Below, piece after piece: positions 55,990 to 64,000 of a DNA stretch of 64,000 bases. The notes below the pieces were generated by a model, which was not told the DNA's origin, did not search any database, and worked only from the letters and a program-made list of their open reading frames with translations. Both the position numbers and the translations under genes were made by a program. The stretch spans positions 310,001-374,000 of the forward strand of contig NC_064844.1 of the NCBI RefSeq assembly GCF_024166365.1, written 5' to 3'. Numbering within the stretch: the stretch's first letter is position 1; every line of letters begins with the position of its first letter. Origin of the DNA: Elephas maximus indicus. Lineage: Eukaryota; Chordata; Mammalia; Proboscidea; Elephantidae.

Positions 55990-56232
55990 AGGAGTCCCTA
56001 GGTGTACCAGTGGTAATGCGCTCAGCTGCTAACTGAAAGTTTGGAGGTTCGAGTCTACCCAGGGTAGCCTAGGAAGAAAGGCCTGGTGATCTGCTTCTGA
56101 AAGATCAGAAATTCAAAACCGTACAGAGCACAGCTCCACTCCGAGACACACGGGGGCACCCCAGAGCACAGCTCCACTCTGAAACACATGGGGGCACCAC
56201 GAGTTGGTGTCAACTCAGCAGCAACTGGTTTT
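55990..56232 (+). mobile_element. AfroSINE, long subtype, with internal 38-bp duplication
   Basis: 'ggagtccctaggtgtaccag', 'ttcgagtctacccagggtag', 'gaagaaaggcctggtgatct', tail 'gagttggtgtcaactcagca'. The segment AGAGCACAGCTCCACTC...GGGGGCACC is present twice, starting at 56125 and 56163. Confidence 0.92.
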
Positions 56233-56396
56233 CTGTCCACAGTCCTTCAGGCCACGTTATCATAAGCTTTGTTGGTAGGCATTGTATACACAATGTCTGT
56301 CTTATCACCCTAGCCAGGCCAAGTTCTCTATTTTTCTGTATCCTGTGTAGTATAGCACTAGTCACTTTTAGCGCTTGTTAAAAAAATAACTAAAAT

Positions 56397-56518
56397 ATGA
56401 CCATATAGAACAGAGGAGAGCTACCCCATAGGGATTCCAAGGAGTGAATCGTGGGCTTGAACTGCAGACCTTTCGGTTAGCAGCTGTAGTTCTTAACCAC
56501 TATGCCACGAGAGTTTCC
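56397..56518 (-). mobile_element. AfroSINE, antisense, partial
   Basis: Starts mid-element at 'atatagaacagaggagagct', then 'cccatagggattccaaggag', and head 'accactatgccacgagagtt'. The 3' tail is missing. Confidence 0.88.
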
Positions 56519-56661
56519 AAAATAAAATAAAGTTAGGTGACTTATCCAGGCTTCAATTTCTTCTTCTGTAAAAATGAAACTAATAATCCCAGTTACTCAA
56601 TGTCTGTATCACAGATCAAATGAACATGAAGTGTTGACAGAAGCCCTCTAAAGATTTACTT

Positions 56662-57122
56662 GTCCCTGGGTGGCACAAAGGAGCCCTGGTGGCGCAGTGG
56701 TTAAGAGCTAAGGCTGCCAACCAAAAGGTCAACAGTTCAAATCCACCAGCCACTCCTTGGAAGCTCTATGGGGCAGTTCTACTCGTCCTATAGGGTCACT
56801 ATGAGTCAGAATCGACTTGATGGCAATGGGTTTGGGTTTTGGTTTCTTTGGGTGATACAAATGGTTTAACATGCTCGGCTGCTAAATGAAAGGTTGTAGG
56901 TTTGAGTCCACTCGGGTGCTTTGGAAGAAAGGCCTGGTAATCTACTTTTGAAAAAATCAGTCATTAAAAATCCTATGGAGAATTGGTTTCTGTTTTACTG
57001 TTATATTCTGAACAGCAACAACAAAATAAACACAGTTTTCAAAAAGAAAACTCTGTGGAATACAGTTCTTCTCTGACACAAATGGGGTCTCCATGAGTCA
57101 GAATGGACTGGAGGGCAACTGG
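56662..57122 (+). mobile_element. AfroSINE, long subtype, sense, twice interrupted
   Basis: The head 'gtccctgggtggcacaaa' (56662-56679) is cut by a younger SINE. It resumes at about 56849 with GGGTGATACAAATGG, 'gaagaaaggcctggtaatct' and 'cctatggaga' to 56980. It is then broken by about 75 bp of unrelated A/T-rich sequence (56980-57055) and ends 'ctccatgagtcagaatggac' and GGCAACTGGTT. Confidence 0.88.
56680..56846 (+). mobile_element. AfroSINE, sense, nested in the long-subtype SINE
   Basis: 'ggagccctggtggcgcagtg', 'caacagttcaaatccaccag', 'gagtcagaatcgacttgatg', GGGTTTGGGTTTTGG. The host motif GGGTGGCACAAA / GGGTGATACAAA is duplicated at 56668-56679 and 56850-56861. Confidence 0.95.
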
Positions 57123-58675
57123 TTAAACTGTCTACAATTTAATAGGTAATTCTTCTCAGGAGTGGGAGCCTGCTCCTTGGAGATCCTACACACAAACGAC
57201 TGGAAGCCCATTCTCACCTGACTGTTGGGTAGGCAACAGGGGAGGAATGGAAGGAACTTGTTATGTCATTTCTCCTCCTCCTTTTACACTGGCTGTTATT
57301 CCACAATGCTTGGTTTACCCTTTGAGAAAAGGAATGCAAAAAAAGAAAGAGAATAACTGCAGTCCTCAAGTCTATTTTGGAAAAATGCCAACAAAACAAG
57401 TAAGACACTCATTGTAAAATCATGAAGCCCTTTGGAGGAAAGGTACTATCCAAATAAAACACATTAAAAAGCTACTTTTGCATTTCTAATTTCCAATTGC
57501 AATTGGTAGCTTGAAAAAAAATAAAAGGCCAACGCTGAAATCAGTAGAAAGAGTCAAAGCAGAAAACTGAAATCAATAGAAAGCAAAAGCAAGAGATTAG
57601 CCAGGAGGTAGACTGGCAGGTTACAAGAAATTTTCAGATAAAGACCTCTCTTTCAAAATTACATCTCTCCTTTCCTAGCATTAAAAAAATTATGAAGACT
57701 AATTAAACAGAACGAAGGTTACATAAGCTACAAATTTAAGAAAATCTGCACATTAAAATCTGGTCTTGGTTAATCGTAATGAAGGAAAAGAGTACATAAG
57801 AGGATTATAAATTAGTTGCCAGAATTTGCAAAGATTTTAGAATTTAATCATTGGTATAAAAAAAAAAAAGAAAAAAAAATTTTTTTTTTTTAGTATTTAA
57901 CACAAACAAGAAAAAAAAAAAAAAAAGAGGAAAGCCAAAAAGGCAAAATGAGCACTTGGCAGATAGCAGCAGGAAGGCCCTAAAGACAGTGAAGAACAAA
58001 CTTGACTACTTAAGGGTCATGATTTTTCTGTGGAAAATGTTTTTATTCTCCCATACCCCTAAAAAAAAAAAACATTCCACAAATGAGGTAACTAGCACTC
58101 CTAAATTCCATAGCGCATGACACACGGCTACTACGTTCAATAATATTTACCTTATTATAAGGTATGGTTTAAAGCCATTCAAATGATTACTTTATCGCTT
58201 TTCATTTTCATCTCTAAGGCTCTACCCACACACAAACGCACGTGTACTCCCCAAGGTACTGTGGTGAAAACCTGTACATCTGTATTGTCTTTTCTGATCA
58301 AACCAATGAACGCTCACACAAAAATCATAAAGTGATACGAGCATCAAGAAAAAGATGATACAGACCTTAACCAGAAAGAAGTATAAAAACAAAACATACA
58401 AAAAAAAAAAAGCAAGTGGGTGCAATAAACCTAGAAAACAAATGGCTCAATGCTCCCGTAGTTATTAAAAAACAGATTACCATTTACCTTGTACATTTAC
58501 ACAGGACCCTCCCTCAGAACAACTAAATTATTCATGATTAACGCTCTTCTCTCTGTATCTACTTAGGGTGGTTGGTAAATTTTAGGGAGGAGTTCTCAGT
58601 TGCAGGAACTAAATTTCTGAGAAGAAAGAGCTAGCCACGCCCTCATCCTAAATTACCAACCTCTCATAACCTCTG
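57123..58675. other. Intronic AT-rich sequence with long A and T homopolymers
   Basis: 57858-57926 contains A12, A9-T12 and A18 tracts; 58062-58073 another A-run. No gene or recognised repeat body. Confidence 0.5.
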
Positions 58676-58679
58676 GTTA

Positions 58680-58985
58680 TTCATTTGCTCATTCAGGCAA
58701 CAAGCTGGTGTTTGGCACCACTAAGCCTGCGACTGCGATAAGCTCCTGTGATTCAGCAAAGAACAACCGCACAATTCCTGTTTTCATGGCCCTTAGAGTC
58801 CGGTGAGACAGATATTAAACGAGCAACTACAAATGTGACGGGCATTTTAAAATGCGCAAGGGAGGCAGTGTGAGAGGTGGCATAAAAGGGGGAACCTCTC
58901 CCAGAAAGGGGGGGTCAGGAGAAAATCTCCATAATCAAAGGATATGTGAACCATGAAGGATGAAAAGGAACTGTTAAGTTTCCCA
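58680..58985 (-). mobile_element. L2-like 3' end and adjoining ancient repeat
   Basis: 'ttcatttgctcattcaggca', 'ttttcatggcccttagagtc' and 'cagatattaaacgagcaact' parallel the element at 32915-33060. Strongly diverged. Confidence 0.5.
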
Positions 58986-59137
58986 GGGTGAGCTCTCTGA
59001 GGCTTCTTCCCTTCCTATTCATATGGAAGAATAACAGTACCTTCTCGTATCAATTCTGTCATCTTTGCTTCTGCTTTACTGTATTTCAAAACTTAAAACT
59101 TCCTGAATTTAATATTCTGGACATAAGAGGGCAAGAG

Positions 59138-59333
59138 TTCCAGGGTGGTGCGAACAGTTAACACGCTCAGCGCTAACCAAAAGGTTGGAGTTTGAGTCCA
59201 ACCAGAGGCGCCTCAGAAGAGAGGCCTGGTGATATTCTTCCAAAAAATCTGCCATTGAAAACCACATGGACAGCTCTACTCTGATACATACGGGGTCGCC
59301 ATGAGTCAGAATCAACTCAATGGCAACAGGTTA
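59138..59333 (+). mobile_element. AfroSINE, long subtype, sense
   Basis: 'gagttccagggtggtgcgaa', 'gagtttgagtccaaccagag', 'cagaagagaggcctggtgat', tail 'catgagtcagaatcaactca' and GGCAACAGGTTAG. Confidence 0.93.
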
Positions 59334-60905
59334 GTTATATAAGCAGGGAGGTGAAAGCTGTAGAAAAGTCTATTTCCTCCTACTAAACTTTTCAATCGCT
59401 TGGTAGGTAGACTTGGATGGGCCTAACTTCCAGAGGTAAAACTCAAGTTAACACAGATTAGAGGTAAACAGGGACAACTTTCTGCACATCAGCTACTAAT
59501 AAACGACAACAAAAATTCTTTAAAAAAAACTTCCCTCACTCCTTATGAGATTTGGTTCTAAAAATATATATAAAGAACTGAAGGGAGGGCGGCTAACAAA
59601 AAACAAAGAAATATGAAATAAGACAGTGCATGGAAGTCTTACTTTTAAAAGCTACCCCGAGACCACCTAGGCGTCACTGAGTTAGAAGCCTCTTCAGCGA
59701 ACACTGCCAGTCTTGTTTCATCTCCAACTGGCCAGGATGCAAGCTACTCCCCTTGCCTGAAGCTATATCCAGTATCACCGGTTTAGCTGGTATTTCCAAA
59801 GGCTCTGACTCAGACAAATCTCAAGATGATGACAGGGCCTGGCATCTTTGAATAAAACAATGTATGTTTAGTGGGTGAAAGACTGTTCACTCAGTGTTCC
59901 TCAGTCCAAGGTCAGAGGACACTTGACAATCTTCTCATGTGTCTAAATCTTCACAAAAAAATGGGTTTGGAGTATTGTTTGGCCTCAAAAATAAAAGGGT
60001 TACTTCAATTTCTTGTAAATCCCTTTTGGAAGGCAAAAGCTGTAACAGGCCTGCTATCTCATATGTGTCAAAGGCTTGTTTTTTAGCAGAGGCACCATTA
60101 TCCCCGAGCCAACATATAAAATATATAAAAAGCTCAGTAATCCTTCAACTTCTTTTATGGATAAAACAGACAGAAAAAACATAAAGCAACTTTACAAATG
60201 TCATTGACTAAGCAAAGAAAGCTAGAAATATTTCTGTTATAAATAAGAAATCCAGAATTTTTAATCCAGAGACTAGAAACGATTTAAAATAAACATAGAA
60301 GAAATCAAAGCCATGAATAAAAGAAGTTTCAGGCAAAAGGGCATTCTATGTTAGACGATGGCATCTGCCGACTAAACGTAACAGTGCACCCCCACGTGAG
60401 TCGTGGACATCTGGAAGAAGGAAAAGCTTCTGGTGGTACGCACTCAAAGAACCTGGTGATCTCTTGGGGGTTGGGGCACAGAAGTGTGAAGACGAAAATG
60501 ATGATCAATGCTCAAGAAAATTTCCTGTTCTAAAGAATATAACACAAACGAAAAGTAAGCTGATACTTGGTAAAGGACAGCACAATCTGAAGGATACGAT
60601 CAATGTCACTGAATTACATATGCAGAAGCTGTTCACTGCGGTAAGTTTTGTTGTTCATGTTCTCACCACACACACAAAAAAATGTAAGTTGATGGGGTGT
60701 ATAAAAACCCTCAGCAAAGCTGGTTATCCATAATCTCAAGGATTTTGGAATTTTACTTTCTTCCTGAAATATTTTAATTTAGTCTTTTGGATTTTAATTC
60801 TTAAATCTAATTTCATCATGAAAAATAAAAGCAAAAGAATATAAAAAAAAAAAAAACTACTTGACATAAGTTGTTTTAAAGGCAAACTATGCTCTGAAAA
60901 GTAAG
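59334..60905. other. Intronic sequence, nothing recognised
   Basis: AT-rich single-copy-looking DNA. Open frames of 61-89 codons (59871-60733) have no family resemblance. Confidence 0.4.
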
Positions 60906-60908
60906 AAA

Positions 60909-62000
60909 CGTTGTTAGTTGATGCTGAGTTGGCTCTGACTCATGGAGACCTTGCCCGACCCTGTGGCACCCTCAAAATTGGTATGTTTGAGCCCGCTGTC
61001 GCACCTATTGCTATTCCAACTCATTGAGGGTCTCCCTCATTTTTCCTAATCCTTTACTGTACCAAGCATGATGTCCATCTCCAGGGATTGGTCTCTCCTA
61101 ATAACATGTCCAAAGAAGCAAGACAAAGTCTCATCATCTTCACTTCTAAGAGCATTCTGGCTATTCTTTCTCTAAAGTTGAGTATATTCAATATTCTTCA
61201 CCACACCACAATTCAAATGCATCAATTTTTCTTTGATCTTCCCTTTTTATTGTCCAACTTTCTTATGCATATGATCCAATTGAAAATACCCTGGCTTGGG
61301 TCAGGCGCACCTTACTCATCAAAGTGACATCTTTCTTTTTTAACACTTTAAAGAGGCTTTTTGCAGTAGACTTTCCCAATGCATTACGTCATTTGATTTC
61401 TTGACTGCTGCTTCCATGGACACTGACTGTTGGTCCAAGTAGAACAACGCTGTTGACAACTTCAATTTCTTCACTATTCAGCATTATGCTGTTTTACAAC
61501 CAGTTGTAAAGATTTTTATTTTCTTTATGTTCAAGTGTAATCCACAGTGAAGTCTGTAGTCTTTTGTCTTCATCAATAAGTGCTCAAGTCATCTTCACTT
61601 TTTGCAAGCAAGTCTGGTGAAAGGATAAACGCTGATGCACATCTTTTCTGATTTTAAACCATGCCGTATCCCCTTGTTCTGTTCATTTGCCTCTTGATTC
61701 ATGTACAGGTTCTGTATAACCACAAGTAAGTGTTTTTGGCATTTCAGCTCTTTGTAATCTTATCCATAATTGTTATAATCCGCACAGCAGAATGCCTTCA
61801 TGTAGTTGATAAAACACAGGTAAACATCTCTCCTGTATTCACTGTTTTCAGCCAAGATCTGATATGAGCAATAATATCCCTCATTCCACTTTCTCTTCTG
61901 AATTCGGCTTGGACTTCTGGCAGTTCCCTGTCAATGTATGGCTGCAGCCAATTTTTAATTATCTTCAGCAAAAATTTGCTAGCATGAAGATAACTGGCAT
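60909..62000 (-). mobile_element. RTE/BovB-type LINE, antisense, 3' 1.1 kb
   Basis: Opens with the antisense tail 'gttgttagttgatgctgagt', then 'cattgagggtctccctcatt', 'ccttgttctgttcatttgcc' and 'cttctgaattcggcttggac', ending in the RT region 'ctgcagccaatttttaatta'-like text at about 61945. No frame survives. A deletion removes the YADD segment around 61600. Confidence 0.9.
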
Positions 62001-62002
62001 CT

Positions 62003-64000
62003 TCTAAAAATTAAACACTTATGCTCACCAAAAGACTTCACCAAAAGAGTAGAGAACCTACAGATTGGGAAAAGATTTTTGCTATGACGAATCTGACAAA
62101 TGTCTCATCTCTGAAGTCTACAGGAAAATCCAACACCTCTACAACAAAAAGACAAATAATCCAACTTAAAAATGGGCAAAGGAAATGAACAGACACTTCA
62201 CCAATGAAGACATTCAAGCAGCTAACAGACACATGAGAAAACGCTGTGATCTCTAGCTATTGTTGTTGTTAGGTGCCATCGAGTTGGTTCTGCCTAATAG
62301 CCATCCTATGTACTAACGAATGAAAACACTGCCAGGTCCTGTGCCACGCTTACAATCATTGTCATGCTTAAGCCCACTGTTGCAGCCACTGTGTCAATCC
62401 ACTTCATTGAGGGTCTTCCTTTTTTTCGACGACACTCTACGAAGCATGATGTCCTTCTCCAGGGACTGATTCCTCCTGACAACACATCCAAAGTATGTAA
62501 GACACATTCCCGCCATTCTTGCTTCTAAGGAGCATTCTGGTTGTACTTATTCCATGACAGATTTGTTCGTTCTTTTGGCAATCTGTGGTATATTCGATAT
62601 TCTTCGCCAACACCATGATTCAAAGGCGTCAATTCTTATTTGGTTTTCCTTACTCATTGTCTAGCTCTCGCATGTATATGAGGCGACTGAAAATACCATG
62701 GCTTGGGTCAGGTGCACCTTAGTCTTCAAGGTGACATCTTTACTTTTCAATGCTTTGCAGAGGTCTTTTGCAGCAGGTTTGCCCAATGTAATGCGTCTTT
62801 TGATTTCTTGACTGTTGCTTCCATGGGTGTTGACTGTCCAAGTAAAGTGAAATCCTTAACAACTTCAATCTTTTGTCCGTTTATCATGATGTTGCTTATT
62901 GATCCAGTTGTGAGCATTTTTGTATTATGTTGAGGTGTAATCCATACTGAAGGCTAGGGTCTTTGATCTTCATCAGTAAGTACTTCAAGTCCTCTTCACT
63001 TTCAGCAAGCAAGGTTGTGTCATCTGCGTAACACAGGTTGTTAATGAATCTTCCTCCAATACTGATGCTCCGTTCTTTTTCATATAGTCCAGCTTCTCAG
63101 ATTATTTGCTCGACATACAGGTTGAATAGGTATGGTGAAAAGATACAACCCTGATGCACACACAGAGAGATGCAAATCAAAACCACAATGAAAAACCTTC
63201 TCACCCCGGCACTATTGGGACAAATCAAAAACACAGAAAATAACAAATGATGGAGAGGCGCAGGGAGACTGGAACTCTTATGCACTGCTGGCTGGATGCA
63301 AAATGGTACAACCATTTTGGAAAATGATATGACGCTTTCTTAGAAAGCTGGAAATAGAGATACCATATGGTTCAGCAATCCCATTCCTAGGAATATATCC
63401 TAGGAAAATAAGAACCATTATATAAATAGACATATGCACACCCATGTTTGTTGCAGCATTGTTCACAATAGCAAAAAGATGGAAACAACCTAGATCTCCA
63501 TCAACAGATGAATGGATAAACAAACTATGGTACATACACACAACAGAGTACTACTCAATGATAAACAGCAATGATGAATCTGAGAAGCATCTCACAACAT
63601 GGATGAATCTGGAGGGCATTACGCTGAGTGAAATAAGCCAAGCACAAAAGGGCAAATATTGTATGAGATCACTTTACTATAAAAACTCATGAAAAGGTTT
63701 TACATACAAAAAGAAACAATCTTTGATAGTCACGGGGCACGGGGGATGGAAAAACACTAAAGGGACAATAGATAAGTGGTAACTTTAGCAAAGGGTAAGA
63801 CAGCACATAATACTGGAGAAGCCAGCACAACTTGTCCAAGGCAAGGTCATGGAAGCTCCATAGACATATCCAAATTCCCTGAGGAACTGAATTACTGGGC
63901 TGAGGGCTGTGGCGACCATGGTCTCGGGGAACATGTAGCTCAACTGGCATAACCTAGTTTATAAAGAAATTGTTCTACATTCTACTTTGGTGAGTAATGT
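62003..64000 (+). mobile_element. L1 LINE 3' part, sense, interrupted by an RTE and cut by window end
   Basis: 62003-62259 encodes the ORF2 segment before the C-terminus ('cagattgggaaaagattttt', 'gaacagacacttcaccaatg'). 63158-64000 resumes with 'agatgcaaatcaaaaccaca', the PLW/KLWYIHTTEYY region and the 3' UTR to 'ctactttggtgagtaatgt'. The two halves are contiguous in other L1 copies (compare 18110-18190). The 3' end lies outside the window. Confidence 0.93.
62262..63157 (-). mobile_element. RTE/BovB-type LINE, antisense, inserted in the L1
   Basis: Antisense 3' tail 'gttgttgttaggtgccatcg', 'cattgagggtcttccttttt', 'ctccagggactgattcctcc', then the antisense active-site region ('tcatctgcgtaacacaggtt' near 63020, reverse of YADD-encoding sequence) and 'acaggttgaatagg' near 63117. 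It stops at the CILSPYLF-encoding region. Frames are broken. Confidence 0.93.

Larger units (their letters stand above)
10440..64000 (-). other. COMMD1: COMMD1 last intron (at least 53.5 kb, inferred)
   Basis: Everything upstream of the terminal exon in gene direction should be intronic, because no further COMMD1 exon is visible. The preceding exon would encode a long conserved stretch with a DFNQLEAFLTAQ-like motif and would show as a long minus-strand frame; none is present. Human COMMD1 also has very long introns. The interval is filled with the repeats listed separately. Confidence 0.7.

Overview
This is mammalian, intron-rich nuclear DNA, most likely from an afrotherian and probably a proboscidean (elephant). 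The diagnosis rests on its interspersed repeats: about two dozen copies of a tRNA-derived SINE of the AfroSINE type, several BovB/RTE-type LINEs whose 3' tails match the SINE tails, and young-looking L1 copies. Older mammal-wide repeats (MIR, L2, MER5-like and other hAT elements, MaLR LTRs) lie between them. Nothing prokaryotic is present.

I recognise one protein-coding exon. It is the terminal exon of COMMD1 on the minus strand (10329-10436), with a splice acceptor at 10437-10439 and a probable ATTAAA poly(A) signal at 10233-10238. If this is right, 1 to about 10210 is 3' flanking intergenic DNA and 10440 to 64000 is part of COMMD1's last intron, since no other COMMD1 exon is visible. The remaining open reading frames are repeat-derived or chance frames.

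Region by region. 1-10200: a 5'-clipped RTE, several SINEs, a GT-rich variable repeat (2520-2775), a 2.7-kb antisense L1 with ORF2 remains, about 1.8 kb of unassigned sequence, and a MER5-like hAT fragment just beyond the gene end. 10440-13260: the intron begins about 220 bp before a striking 71-bp x 32 minisatellite (10656-12922), which merges into a MIR split by an L1 scrap. 13260-31200: SINEs, two L1 3' ends with target-site duplications, SINE-in-SINE nesting, L2 and MIR. 31200-41500: a probable solo LTR, a hAT inserted in an older repeat, a 91-bp x 6 minisatellite, and a MaLR LTR carrying its own 67-bp x 4 array. 41500-54200: mostly old sequence, an ancient L1 5' region, and the best-preserved RTE (52252-54166, reverse transcriptase with YADD) nested in a MaLR LTR. 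54200-64000: more SINEs, two antisense RTE fragments, and an L1 interrupted by one of them and running off the window.

I found no previously undescribed multi-gene system. The most interesting object is the minisatellite next to the COMMD1 terminal exon. In the gene's sense direction each unit carries splice-like motifs, and unit variants are shuffled in a way that points to repeated unequal exchange. Family names are from recognition by eye. Comparisons with human COMMD1 and with repeat consensus sequences are from memory, not from a search.
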